A stretch of 64,000 bases of DNA from Breviolum minutum Mf 1.05b.01 (Eukaryota; Sar; Dinophyceae; Suessiales; Symbiodiniaceae). The stretch is taken from contig DF239257.1 in NCBI GenBank assembly GCA_000507305.1, positions 62,001 through 126,000 of the forward strand, in the 5' to 3' direction. The position numbers and the translations under genes are program-made. Positions 31,031 through 40,797 of the stretch are shown here, one piece after another. The notes beneath the pieces were generated by a model that worked only from the letters and a program-made list of their open reading frames with translations, was not told the origin of the DNA and ran no database searches. Numbering within the stretch: position 1 is the stretch's first letter; every line of letters begins with the position of its first letter.

Positions 31031-34000
31031 ATGTCCATTCTCAGTCTGTTGAATAACGATACTATTGGTACCCTCAAGGAAGTCATGAATGAAGGCAACA
31101 TCATGAAGCCTTCTCTGAATGGTGTTTTCCGTGGAATTCAGAATATCCATTTACAAGTTGCTTCTAAATGGTCTACTGAGTTCGAATGTTGGCTTCTGGA
31201 TCGTAGCTTACCAAATGATATCCTAGGGTGTGTTCCCGATTCACCATGTCGAATCCCGATCCGGGTTGAAAAGATTCAAGTGATTGTCCATCATCTCCCA
31301 TGGTGGAAATTGCAAGTAGGTGAATGTTTTTCTTGTCGGGCCAACCTGTTTGAAGGGGAATCTATGAAGATTGCAACTGTGGTCTCCAAACATGACATGT
31401 GGCGTGTTGGGCAATTGGTGATGAATCAACCCATTTCCATGGCTCACTTGTTTGCTGGGGCTTTTAATGGTTGGCATCAAGCGGAACGATTTTCACATTT
31501 TCATAGGAAGTTACCTGAATGTAATTGGTCGCTGAACATTGATGATGATCCTATGGTGTGTGAAATGGCCTCAAAGAATCTTACCGCTGAAAGGATAACC
31601 AATAATAGGGCTGTCCCTGAAGATTGGCCAATTCAGTGTTGTATCCTCCAATCCAAGGTTGAAGATTTGAGTTGGATGAAATTTGTTCAATCCCCTGTCA
31701 ATTTGATGTGGACGGTGTCATTTCCATGTCAACCTTTTTCCAGAGGAGGTAATGGAGCTGGGGTGCAGACCAAGGAAGGTCAATCGATTTTCCATGTACT
31801 TGCAGCGGCAAGGGTGATGCAACCGATTGCAGTTTTGCTGGAGAACGTGGACACGTTTCCGACCCATATCCATGCACCACTGGTCCTGAGATTTTGCATT
31901 TGGGCAGGTTATCGTCTTGTATGGTCTAATGTAAGCGACATGGCCGATATGGCACCTCATCATCGAGCAAGATGGTTAGCCGTGTTAATTCGACAAGACC
32001 TGAATCAATCTCCTCATAGCATTGTGGCAAAGCTACCATGTCTGCAGCAGGTTTCATGGAAGCATCCGTCGTTTGCATTCTCTATCCCTGCTGCGATGAA
32101 AGACCAATTGACCCTTAACCAAGAGTTGATCATTTGCTACGGCAATTGGAATTTACTGCCAAAAGGAATGGGTAAAGGTAGTCCACATCAGAATCTTCAT
32201 CAGAATTTGCAAGCACGCATTCCAGCAGTCGATAGTAAATTGGGAACTTTGGTTGCGAGATACTCACAACAACATTTGCTTCCCATGAATCACGTCACTA
32301 AAAGTGGTTTGTTTGCTCAGTTGATCATGGATGAGAATGGCAAATATTCTTTCATGGATCCTATTTTGTGGCATTCTCTCATGGGAAATCTGTATACTAT
32401 CTTTCTTCACAAAGACATGGCAGTGGTTTTTCATCAACTCGGCAATGGTCTGGCCGTCCCTCAAGCATGTTTGACGATGTTTACGGCCTTGCAGATTCTG
32501 GGCCTCACCCAGCCTGAATTTTCCATCGAAGACGCCATTGTGGATGTTTGGAATTCCAAACTCACTGCAAACCAGTCCATGTGCATTGAATGCGAAGGAG
32601 GGTATGCCATAATGACCCCTGACGATTTCTTGATGCTTACCCCATTGGTGCGGTCTATCGAGTGTTTCGTTAATGTTGCCACCTCTTTTACCATCATTTG
32701 GCCTGACCTGAATCGTTCTGTCATTGAGTGGAGTAGGTCGCTCACTGTAGCTCAACTACTTCAATGGTGTGCATTTCCCATCCATATTTCTGCATTGTGG
32801 GGAATCTGGATTGAACCAACAAATGTGATCATCAGTGGTAATGATGTTTTTCCACCAGGTTCAGTTTGTGGGAAATTTGTATTCCTTCCGGAAACTCATT
32901 TGCAGCGATCATCACCGATACAGACAGAAAAAACCATTGATGAGGTGGAGATCACTGACACTTGTGTGTGGACCCAACCGCCTAAATCATCTGATGTTAG
33001 CGATGAGCTGACTTCCATCTCAGTCAAATTGCCTGATGGAACTACCAGAGAAATCGAATGCAACCCTATGAGAATCATTGAAGAAGTCGCTGTCCTCGCT
33101 GGATTTACCGGGGACATCAACAATCTTGAGGCATGGAAAGGAGGAGAGAAGTTAACTTTGGATTGCATCGTTCGGCCCCTGCAGAAAGCACACATTGTTT
33201 TTTCCATCAAACAAAAACGAAAGAGCCCAGAGCCTATGGAGCACAACATTGTCCTTGAGATCGTCTCACTGGCAGGAACAACCAAGTTTATCCCTAGCAA
33301 TCGTGACACGACCATTCGTCAGTCACTTATTGATGCTGGCTTCTCCATCGAATTCATTGAACGTCTTTCTGCCACTTGTGATGGTAAGCTGATCTCGTTG
33401 GATGTCACTGTTGGGACTCTGCGTTTCCCTGCCATTCGATTGTGTGCATTCCCTCTGAAAGGAGGAGCACCCACAGCTTCAAAAGGCAAAGAAAACATGC
33501 CTGATCCTTTTCAGAAAAACGATCCATGGGGGCCATACAACGAAAAGGCTGGGAGAAGTGTAAGATGGGAAGAGCTTAAGTTACCATCGAATCACCCGTG
33601 GTTTGGCAAGGATGGTAAAAGGTTGAACTTAGTCACGGTCCTCCAACTTGGACCTCAATTGGGAGGAGTTGCATTCGCCACCAAAGCCTCTGTCGCTACA
33701 TTGATGTTGTCGAACCCTCATCCGCAGACAGTTGTTCTTGTCCCTGGACTTAAAGGACTTGGACAATTGGATGCAAGGATTCAGAAGATGGCCCTCCACC
33801 CAAAGGAGATTGTTGCGCAGGAACCTGGGACCAACAAGATGTACAAGAGGCTAGTGATCCCAATTATCTTTGGGGAAGGCATCGAGTTTAAGCATGAAAA
33901 CACGGATAAGACTGTCCAAATCACTTCGGCGAAGTTTGCTGAGCTTGTCATTGAGTGTCATTCCAAGATTCTTCCACCAGGAACAAGACAGGGTTTCGCC

Positions 34001-34771
34001 GAAAAACCTTTGGAGGCTTTTCAACGTCTGATCACTGGTGCTGGAATATCAATGCAAGAAGTCACCATTTATGCCTTTCGCCAAATCAAATTGCAGGAGG
34101 CACCTGTGTTCCAAGCTATGATCAAAGCACCTGAACAAGCTCGATTATCCTTGCTTCGGTGGTCTGGATCGGTTGAAGCCTTCATTCGTCAGTTTGTCCA
34201 ACATGATCAGGAGCTGGACCATTCTATCTTGCCCAGATACTGGCAAATTTCTGCTGATGAGTTGAGGATGGCGAAGCAATTCAAGGAAACCCTTGAAGGG
34301 TCATTCATGGGTATTGCACTCACTGGTAAAGGCCTCGCGATCAGAGCTGCGAACAATGATTTGAAGAAGGCTAGAGCTGCAATCCTTCATTCAGATTCTC
34401 GCTTCAATGAATCCAATGGTCATGTTATTTGCAGGAAGATTTGGATTGCGCAAGGATTTCCTTTCGCAATTTCGCACGATGCAGTGATTCAAGCCATCCT
34501 ATCTGGGACCAGCAAGGCAGCCATACCGTTGAGATCCTATAAAAACGCAGGCATGGTCAGTTGGGTGTTGGGTTTTCAAGATGATCCTTTGGTGCAGTCT
34601 TTTACCATCAAGATCTCGGATTGTGTTCATGAAGTCCTTCTGACCCCGCAGAGCCAGATGTCCCAGCGAAAGGTAAATCCAAAACTTCTTTGCCTCGTCA
34701 AGGAAAGCAAGGAAAAGTTCAAAACACTTGGGCAAATGCAGCTTCAGTCCAACAGTCAAATCCCGCGATAA
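31031..34771 (+). CDS. LINE ORF1: C5 DNA methyltransferase + ORF1 region
   Basis: 1246 residues from the first ATG (31031; the frame is open 6 codons upstream without ATG). Methyltransferase motifs in order: I (AHLFAGAFNGW, 138-148), IV with catalytic Cys (FPCQPFSRGG, Cys233), VI (ENV, 271-273), VIII (HHRARW, 310-315; His where Gln is usual), X (GNGLAVPQA, 471-479), leaving about 155 residues for target recognition. Residues 661-722 and 740-812 look like two beta-grasp repeats, the second ending LKGG (809-812). The remainder (about 850-1200) has no named domain but contains a WxxGF-type C-terminal module typical of dinoflagellate LINE ORF1. Likely roles: nucleic-acid binding and CpG methylation of element DNA (inference). 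The last 45 codons appear to be in the wrong frame (see the 34633 entry). Confidence 0.9.
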   Translation: MSILSLLNNDTIGTLKEVMNEGNIMKPSLNGVFRGIQNIHLQVASKWSTEFECWLLDRSLPNDILGCVPDSPCRIPIRVEKIQVIVHHLPWWKLQVGECFSCRANLFEGESMKIATVVSKHDMWRVGQLVMNQPISMAHLFAGAFNGWHQAERFSHFHRKLPECNWSLNIDDDPMVCEMASKNLTAERITNNRAVPEDWPIQCCILQSKVEDLSWMKFVQSPVNLMWTVSFPCQPFSRGGNGAGVQTKEGQSIFHVLAAARVMQPIAVLLENVDTFPTHIHAPLVLRFCIWAGYRLVWSNVSDMADMAPHHRARWLAVLIRQDLNQSPHSIVAKLPCLQQVSWKHPSFAFSIPAAMKDQLTLNQELIICYGNWNLLPKGMGKGSPHQNLHQNLQARIPAVDSKLGTLVARYSQQHLLPMNHVTKSGLFAQLIMDENGKYSFMDPILWHSLMGNLYTIFLHKDMAVVFHQLGNGLAVPQACLTMFTALQILGLTQPEFSIEDAIVDVWNSKLTANQSMCIECEGGYAIMTPDDFLMLTPLVRSIECFVNVATSFTIIWPDLNRSVIEWSRSLTVAQLLQWCAFPIHISALWGIWIEPTNVIISGNDVFPPGSVCGKFVFLPETHLQRSSPIQTEKTIDEVEITDTCVWTQPPKSSDVSDELTSISVKLPDGTTREIECNPMRIIEEVAVLAGFTGDINNLEAWKGGEKLTLDCIVRPLQKAHIVFSIKQKRKSPEPMEHNIVLEIVSLAGTTKFIPSNRDTTIRQSLIDAGFSIEFIERLSATCDGKLISLDVTVGTLRFPAIRLCAFPLKGGAPTASKGKENMPDPFQKNDPWGPYNEKAGRSVRWEELKLPSNHPWFGKDGKRLNLVTVLQLGPQLGGVAFATKASVATLMLSNPHPQTVVLVPGLKGLGQLDARIQKMALHPKEIVAQEPGTNKMYKRLVIPIIFGEGIEFKHENTDKTVQITSAKFAELVIECHSKILPPGTRQGFAEKPLEAFQRLITGAGISMQEVTIYAFRQIKLQEAPVFQAMIKAPEQARLSLLRWSGSVEAFIRQFVQHDQELDHSILPRYWQISADELRMAKQFKETLEGSFMGIALTGKGLAIRAANNDLKKARAAILHSDSRFNESNGHVICRKIWIAQGFPFAISHDAVIQAILSGTSKAAIPLRSYKNAGMVSWVLGFQDDPLVQSFTIKISDCVHEVLLTPQSQMSQRKVNPKLLCLVKESKEKFKTLGQMQLQSNSQIPR

Positions 34772-35004
34772 ACACCCAGATCAACTCATCTGAGAATGAA
34801 CGAAGAATTGGTGAACTGGAAAAGAAGATGACATCGCTGGAATCAAAACACGTCCAGCTGTCCGACAAGGTGGATGGTCGTTTCGATGAGGTCTCTGACC
34901 AGTTGAGGTTGATTCTTGGGGCTGTCGCTCCAAATATTGCTAAGACCAAAGTGCAAGCCCCTACCGGGGAATCCCCACCATCGAAACAACAGAAAAGCAT
35001 GTGA
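34633..35004 (+). CDS. LINE coiled-coil segment, likely true ORF1 C-terminus
   Basis: A frame one base behind ORF1 opens after TGA at 34630 and overlaps the last 136 bases of ORF1. It reads SDPAEPDVPAKGKSKTSLPR, NTWANAASVQQSNP, then a heptad-like helix (RIGELEKKMTSLESKHVQLS, DKVDGRFDEVSDQLRLILGA). It has stronger purine-first bias than the overlapping ORF1 tail, so the protein probably continued here in an ancestral copy. There is no early ATG. It ends in TGA at 35002-35004, in the same frame as ORF2. Coiled coils mediate trimerisation in other LINE ORF1 proteins. Confidence 0.7.
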   Translation, partial: SPSDPAEPDVPAKGKSKTSLPRQGKQGKVQNTWANAASVQQSNPAINTQINSSENERRIGELEKKMTSLESKHVQLSDKVDGRFDEVSDQLRLILGAVAPNIAKTKVQAPTGESPPSKQQKSM

Positions 35005-35008
35005 CTAG
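35002..35008 (+). promoter_or_regulatory. UGA CUAG stop, candidate readthrough site
   Basis: The stop that ends the coiled-coil frame is TGA followed by CTAG. UGA-CUAG is the best characterised readthrough context (alphaviruses and several animal genes). Beyond it the same frame stays open with no stop through ORF2, so one readthrough event would give a continuous ORF1-end/ORF2 product. Confidence 0.5.
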
Positions 35009-35059
35009 AGAGTCACAGAGCAGTTGCATGCGTTTGTCTTGGGGTTTTTCCATCCTACG

Positions 35060-35190
35060 TGTTGGTTCGTGTTAGGGCGTGTTGTGCCCGGGTCGGTTTG
35101 TTGTTTGTTCTCGTTAGGGTGTGTTTTGCTTGGTTCGGTTACCTGTTTATTCTCGTTAGGTCGTGTTTTGCTTGTTTCGCTCGGTTTCGT
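35060..35190 (+). repeat. G/T-rich imperfect tandem repeats between the ORFs
   Basis: Three units of about 42 nt built on 'cgttagggtgtgttttgctt'-like sequence. They keep the ORF2 frame open (LVRVRACC, LVRVCFAW, LVRSCFAC), either as a translated linker or as part of the inter-ORF leader. Confidence 0.6.
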
Positions 35191-35193
35191 AGG

Positions 35194-38100
35194 ATGGTTC
35201 ATCAAATGACACTACTCACCGATACTTGGTTCAGAACCATAACGTTGAGTGAGTTTTTGTGGGCTTTTGTAACCTACTTCCTATATCAGTGGATAATGAT
35301 TGATTGGGGTCGTCGTTGCACCATTAATGTAGCGAGGTGGGATCATTTCAGTGCCCTGGTCGTGGCTTTTGCATTGCTGTTCATTCCGCTCTGCCGTACT
35401 TCCAGGACTATCTCAGTTTGTATCTCTCAGGCACCATCATGGCAGTGCTTAGTCGAACTTCCTTTTCAACGTTGTTCGAACAAATTTTGTGCATTCGAAG
35501 GTGATTACAAACATCATCAATTTCGTTGGGGTCCGTGTTCATTCAGGATCTGTTTTTGTGACATGGAAGGTTTTTGCATTGTGCAGTTCGCTGTCTACCT
35601 ATGTTTCCCTATGAATGGTTTGCTTCATTTGCAGATGAGGACTTTGAGTACCTTATCCGATAGCTCCGAGCGAGTTGGGATGAAGATTGATTTTCGAGGT
35701 GAACAGCTCATTGGCTCGTCTCTCTCTCTTTCAGTCTTTAGGATTTCCACTTTGGAAAGTTGTCATTGCCCAGTTCATCAATTGGCTGGGATCGCCTTGA
35801 CATTGTGTCATCTTTGCTTCTCTTCACTTGATCTAAAAGGCATCCAACCTCAGGGGGAAGGACATGTCTGTGTGACCTCTGTTACTGTGAACCTTGTTGG
35901 TTGGTTGCTGAATTGGATCATCAGGATATTCTTCTTTCCTGAAGTTTGCAGTTGGCGTCGCTCCAAAATCTTTGATTCCACCTCGGGTTTTCCTGGGGAG
36001 GGCCCTCAAGGTTCTAATCATAAAACTTGGGCTCCTCGAAGGTTGTTTGATTCCACATTAGGCTACCCTGGTGAAGGCCCTGGTGATGTTCCGAATGATC
36101 CTTTTGAATGGCAGATTGCATCTATTAATGTTGGATCTCTTGAACGACATCCTGAGATTTTTGAAAAAGGTTTTGATACCTTTTGTCTTCAAGAAACGAG
36201 GCATACTGATTCGAACACCAAGAATCTTGCCCTTAAGGCCAACTCTTATGGATATTGTTTGCAACTTGGACCATCTATGAAATATCTTCCCAATGGATCG
36301 CCGGTGTGGGGTGGTGTCGCAGTCGCTGCCACCAGTGGATCATCTCGCCCATTTCTTGCAAGTGATGATTCAACATCAATATGGCCATCGCTTGAATCCA
36401 CAGCTCGTGTTACCGCTTCATGGGTTGCCGTCACCGAGCAAATCACTGTGTTAGTTGTTTCTGTGTATGCTTTCCCCTGTGCCCAGAGTGACCACGGCAA
36501 GGTTGCCAGTAACAACAACATTTTTCAGATGATTTTTCAGATGGTTTCGCAATTTGGCCGAATTCCTGTCATTATTGGGGGTGATTTTCAAGACGTCCCA
36601 CATGCTTACTCCACTATTGCTGATGCTTGTAGGATGGGTTTGTGGCATGATACTTCGATCACTTCAAATTCTGATGGACAGTGGGATAGACCCATCACTT
36701 TTTCAAGGCAGAGAAAATGGGATGATCCTCAAAACAGTGCTTCCTCTTCTATTGATGGTTTGTTAGTCAATGAAATTGCTTTTCATTACCTTACGGAATC
36801 CCAGGTCCAACCATCATGTGGATTGCAGCATGCTTTTGTTGTTGCTAAGTTCCGCTGGCCTACACACCACCAATGTAGGAGAAAAAAGGGTTTCAAATGG
36901 GTCCCGCATGCTGCCTTTGACATCTCCAATGTGTGTGATGTTTCTCAGCGGCAAAACGTTGCCCAGAATCTTTGGTCGGAAAAGTTTCAGACTCTTTCTG
37001 AAAATGCCGAAGACGCAGAACAGATGATGAAAATTGCAAACCAATTTGCAGTTGAGACTTTGATTGGGTGTGGTGCAACATGGAAACATGGAACCAGAGA
37101 GAGGGGAACGTTTCCTAAACCTGTACCTGCTAGACTCGAAGTAATACCATCTAACCATTGCGATAGTTCTCAAAGGGAATTGAATGCCATCTCCAAAACT
37201 TTATGCCGGATTGATGATCTTTCCTTCAAAATTGCTAGACACAATCTTGATGGCTTGCCACTTTCGATTGCAAAAAAAGTTTGGAGTAGGATCGTCGTTG
37301 CCGCTACTAAGCATAAGATTGATGACATTCCTGAGTGGCCGAATCAAGATGACCTTATCCGTCTTTGGAATATCTTTGCCGAAATTCGCGATAGGCAAGC
37401 ATTGCAGGTACGTCGTCAAAGAGTCAAAGACTGGAGAAACAGGATGGCAACTTCTGCCATGAATGACCGTAAGGACATTTACAATTTCCTCAAAAGAAAA
37501 CATGTGCTTCCTGGGCATAGTGCAATCACAAATTCTGAAGGGATGCCCATTTACCATCCTGCTGATGCTTTGGAATTTGCACGTTCTCAGTGGAATCCCA
37601 TATTTCAATACCATGAAAGCCATGTTCCGTCGAGGCCTCTCCTTGACGTTGTTGGTAATTTGCTTGATGTTGCTTCTAAAGAATCCTGTTGGGAACCCAT
37701 CACCCCCCTCAAGTTGTTTGAAGCCATGCAGTCTCGTAAATCTACTGCCTCCGGAGGGATTGATGGATGGAGAACCAGTGAAATGAAAATCCTTACTCAG
37801 ATCAATTTCATTCCATGGGCCATTATGTGGAATAAGATCGAAGAAGGTGTTTGGAACATTCCCCAATCACTGCAGATTGCCCGTATGGTTATGCTACCTA
37901 AACCGGGGGCCAAGACACAGCAGCCCATCGACTTTAGGTTGATCGCACTTCTTAGCATTCCCTATCTTTTATGGTCGAAAGTTAGGTTTCAAGATCTCAC
38001 TCCTTGGATGCTTGATGTTTTCCCCCCTGAAATTTATGGTGGATTGAAGGGAAAAAAGACCAGTGATGTGGCTCATCACATTGCCATCAGATGTGAAAAA

Positions 38101-40767
38101 GCCATTGCTACCAAAAAGGATATCATTGGCATCAAGATAGATCGTAGCAAGTGCTTTGACAGAATCGATGTGCCCATTGTCGCAACATTGGCTGCTAGAC
38201 TAGGTATGCCTCAGAAATTTCTCAATGTTTGGACTCAAATGTATTGTGGCTTTCGTAGATTTCTCTGCTACGCTGGGTTCATTGATTCCTGTGAACTCGG
38301 GTCCAACAATGGTGTAGCTCAGGGAGATGCTGCTTCAGTCATTGCCATTAACATTTTGATGTCGGTTTGGGTCATGGTGTTGCGTAGCTTTCCCCACATT
38401 GAGTCATTTGCTTTCATTGATGATGGCTACATCATGTGTGAACGTGAATACATTGACGAACTTGTTGCTGCCTTTCGTGCAACCACGCTGTTTGACCAAT
38501 TGACAGGGCAGGTTCTTAATATCCAGAAATCGGCAATGTGGGGTACTTCACCAAGTGCTCGTAAAGAGTTGAAACAGAAATTGCCTGAGATCCCTGTTTT
38601 TGAATTCTTCGAGGTGTTAGGTGGTCAGGTTGCTTCTTCTGCGAAAAATAGGACACGGGATTCAGCAAATGAATTTCATCTCATTCGTCGCATTCTTGCT
38701 GACATTGCTGCACTCCCTATCACCTTTAAGCAGAAAGCTTTTCTTATCACCTCTAAAGTCAATTCAAAACTTGCATATATGCCTGAGCTACGGTCTTGGA
38801 CCAAGAAAGCTATGGATAGTTTTGTGCAAAATGCTGTTTCCACGTTGTGGGGTTCCAGGCCTGGGTGGAGATCAACTGAGTTGCTGTTTGGAACGCTTAC
38901 TGATGCAATAAAGGTTCACCCCCACATGGTTTTCGCTGCCCAGACCATTTGTAACCTAATTTCACGTTGCAACAATGATCCCATTTTTTATCGCATTTGG
39001 TTGGAGTTGTGCCAAGCCAATAATGTCATTTCAAGAGGGCTTTTGAATGCTTTCATCAAAGCAGCTGGAGTTGTTGGCATTGAATTTCAGCCACCGTGTG
39101 AAATTAAGTTTCTTGCAATTTGTGGCAAGTTCACTGATTTCTCTCCAAAGGTGCTTCGAAAGGTGCTTTCGGTGGCCGCAACTCAGACGTTGTACAACCA
39201 AGCCATTCGTTCCTCTACTAGGCATGATTTGAGTAATGAGGGTTCTGGGGTCCTTGATTCCCAAGTAGCTCCCCCCTGGGTTGCCCCTGAGCCATGGCGT
39301 AGGATGACTGGGTATGATGATGCAATCATTGCTGGACCAATGTGTGGTGCATGCCCAACAGCTGATCGTCTGTATCGGTCGGCCTTGCTGTCTTCACCGA
39401 TGTGTCGTTGGTGTGGTGAGTCAAAGGAAGATATCAGACATCTTACTTCAGCTTGCAAGGGTGTTTGCGCTAAATTGGGATCTCCTGGCAAGGTCTTTCA
39501 CGATCAACCAAACCTTTACAGCCATGGTCATTTTGAGGTGCCGAGATATATCATTGACTGCTGGGCGAACGCCACCGGACCTTCCAGCTGTCAAAAGGAA
39601 ATCTTTAATTTTCATCCTGTTACATTGTTTGGGGACGGTTCAGTTTACAACGCTGATCATTTCTGGACAAAGACGTTGGGTTTCGCTGTTGTCGACATGT
39701 ACGGACGGACAGTGGCGTCGTATGGATGGCTTGATCCGATGGGCTGCTCCTTCAAAGCGGAGTTGTGCGCTTTTCGGGCAGCAGTTCAGGTGATCAATGG
39801 ACCGCTTCATTTTGTAACAGACTGCAAGTCAATTTGCAATCTTTGGGTTAATCTCTCTCACAACGGCGCTTTACCCTGTAATTTGGCTTATCGTGAAATT
39901 TGGAACGACATTTTCATACAGGCGTGTGATAGTGATGGCCAATTTCGAGTCACAGTCTCTTGGATTCGTGCTCACCAGGTTGACAATTCGAAATTTGTGG
40001 ATTGTCCGTTTCAACGAAACAACAAGATTGCGGATTCGGTTGCTAAAACCAAAGCAAAGGATGCTGCTCCGGTTTCAAAATCGACTGTGGGTGCTTGGAA
40101 GGCTCATATCATGAATCACCGTGTTTGGCTTTGTCGTCTTTCCAAGCTCATTCAATCCATGAAGATTTCTGCCGATGAGGAAGTAACGCACCATGAGGTG
40201 CATGAACAATCGGAAGTTTGTGTCAATTCTTTTCCTGCTGAAGAAACTGAACGTCAACGGTTCCAAAATCGGTTTTGCAAGTGGGATTGGGATGTGGCGT
40301 TTGGCAACTACGATACAATGATGGTTCAAATCCATGTGCCACCTCCCAAAAAGTGGCAACACTCTACAGAATGGTGGCAAATGACAGTGAGTTTTTTCCA
40401 ACAAGTTAGGTGGAGACCTTGTGACGACACTTGCTCTGCTTACGAGTTGGCTTTCAACTTTTGGTTTGCTACAAGAAAGGCTCCACCCACGATTTACAAA
40501 AAGTCAACGGGTATCTTTGTTCTGCTGGTGGATTGGATTCGACACGTCATGCGGGAGCTCAAGAAGCTTTCCATTTCGGTGTTTCCTGAGTTTGTCGACT
40601 TCAAGCCTAGAGCGGCTTCGTGGTCATCTCAATATTTCCCTTATGGAACTTTTCAGGGTGGCAGATTTTATTCGTCACCAGAATGTAGATTAGCTCTTGC
40701 CAGATTTGTGAGTTACCTTCCAAACGGGGGTAAAGCCCCTAAGGATTGGGCAGTTCCACTGCCGTGA
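35194..40767 (+). CDS. LINE ORF2: endonuclease, reverse transcriptase, RNase H
   Basis: 1857 residues from ATG 35194. The first 300 residues are Cys/Trp/Phe-rich with no domain; a doublet FDSTxGxPGEGP occurs at 260-271 and 285-296. AP-like endonuclease about 306-555 with Glu334 (LQETRH), Asp464 (IIGGDFQD), Asp521 (SSIDGLLVN) and His546. Reverse transcriptase about 850-1130 with Asp983 (KIDRSKCFD), QGD 1043-1045 and FIDD (Asp1076-1077). CCHC finger C1404-x2-C1407-x8-H1416-x4-C1421. RNase H about 1478-1620 with Asp1481, Glu1523, Asp1543, His1594, Asp1614. About 230 further C-terminal residues are unassigned. All catalytic residues are present and there are no internal stops, so the protein is likely active or recently so. 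It performs target-primed reverse transcription. Confidence 0.93.
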   Translation: MVHQMTLLTDTWFRTITLSEFLWAFVTYFLYQWIMIDWGRRCTINVARWDHFSALVVAFALLFIPLCRTSRTISVCISQAPSWQCLVELPFQRCSNKFCAFEGDYKHHQFRWGPCSFRICFCDMEGFCIVQFAVYLCFPMNGLLHLQMRTLSTLSDSSERVGMKIDFRGEQLIGSSLSLSVFRISTLESCHCPVHQLAGIALTLCHLCFSSLDLKGIQPQGEGHVCVTSVTVNLVGWLLNWIIRIFFFPEVCSWRRSKIFDSTSGFPGEGPQGSNHKTWAPRRLFDSTLGYPGEGPGDVPNDPFEWQIASINVGSLERHPEIFEKGFDTFCLQETRHTDSNTKNLALKANSYGYCLQLGPSMKYLPNGSPVWGGVAVAATSGSSRPFLASDDSTSIWPSLESTARVTASWVAVTEQITVLVVSVYAFPCAQSDHGKVASNNNIFQMIFQMVSQFGRIPVIIGGDFQDVPHAYSTIADACRMGLWHDTSITSNSDGQWDRPITFSRQRKWDDPQNSASSSIDGLLVNEIAFHYLTESQVQPSCGLQHAFVVAKFRWPTHHQCRRKKGFKWVPHAAFDISNVCDVSQRQNVAQNLWSEKFQTLSENAEDAEQMMKIANQFAVETLIGCGATWKHGTRERGTFPKPVPARLEVIPSNHCDSSQRELNAISKTLCRIDDLSFKIARHNLDGLPLSIAKKVWSRIVVAATKHKIDDIPEWPNQDDLIRLWNIFAEIRDRQALQVRRQRVKDWRNRMATSAMNDRKDIYNFLKRKHVLPGHSAITNSEGMPIYHPADALEFARSQWNPIFQYHESHVPSRPLLDVVGNLLDVASKESCWEPITPLKLFEAMQSRKSTASGGIDGWRTSEMKILTQINFIPWAIMWNKIEEGVWNIPQSLQIARMVMLPKPGAKTQQPIDFRLIALLSIPYLLWSKVRFQDLTPWMLDVFPPEIYGGLKGKKTSDVAHHIAIRCEKAIATKKDIIGIKIDRSKCFDRIDVPIVATLAARLGMPQKFLNVWTQMYCGFRRFLCYAGFIDSCELGSNNGVAQGDAASVIAINILMSVWVMVLRSFPHIESFAFIDDGYIMCEREYIDELVAAFRATTLFDQLTGQVLNIQKSAMWGTSPSARKELKQKLPEIPVFEFFEVLGGQVASSAKNRTRDSANEFHLIRRILADIAALPITFKQKAFLITSKVNSKLAYMPELRSWTKKAMDSFVQNAVSTLWGSRPGWRSTELLFGTLTDAIKVHPHMVFAAQTICNLISRCNNDPIFYRIWLELCQANNVISRGLLNAFIKAAGVVGIEFQPPCEIKFLAICGKFTDFSPKVLRKVLSVAATQTLYNQAIRSSTRHDLSNEGSGVLDSQVAPPWVAPEPWRRMTGYDDAIIAGPMCGACPTADRLYRSALLSSPMCRWCGESKEDIRHLTSACKGVCAKLGSPGKVFHDQPNLYSHGHFEVPRYIIDCWANATGPSSCQKEIFNFHPVTLFGDGSVYNADHFWTKTLGFAVVDMYGRTVASYGWLDPMGCSFKAELCAFRAAVQVINGPLHFVTDCKSICNLWVNLSHNGALPCNLAYREIWNDIFIQACDSDGQFRVTVSWIRAHQVDNSKFVDCPFQRNNKIADSVAKTKAKDAAPVSKSTVGAWKAHIMNHRVWLCRLSKLIQSMKISADEEVTHHEVHEQSEVCVNSFPAEETERQRFQNRFCKWDWDVAFGNYDTMMVQIHVPPPKKWQHSTEWWQMTVSFFQQVRWRPCDDTCSAYELAFNFWFATRKAPPTIYKKSTGIFVLLVDWIRHVMRELKKLSISVFPEFVDFKPRAASWSSQYFPYGTFQGGRFYSSPECRLALARFVSYLPNGGKAPKDWAVPLP

Positions 40768-40797
40768 GCGGAGGCAATGTTCCTTCTAGCTTTGCAG

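Noticed and set aside
32264..33315. Several minus-strand frames of 94-163 codons
   Set aside because: Antisense shadows of LINE ORF1; their composition simply mirrors the sense codons.
37201..37866. 221-codon minus-strand frame
   Set aside because: It lies wholly inside ORF2 of the LINE, antisense to reverse-transcriptase-coding sequence, and has no domain.
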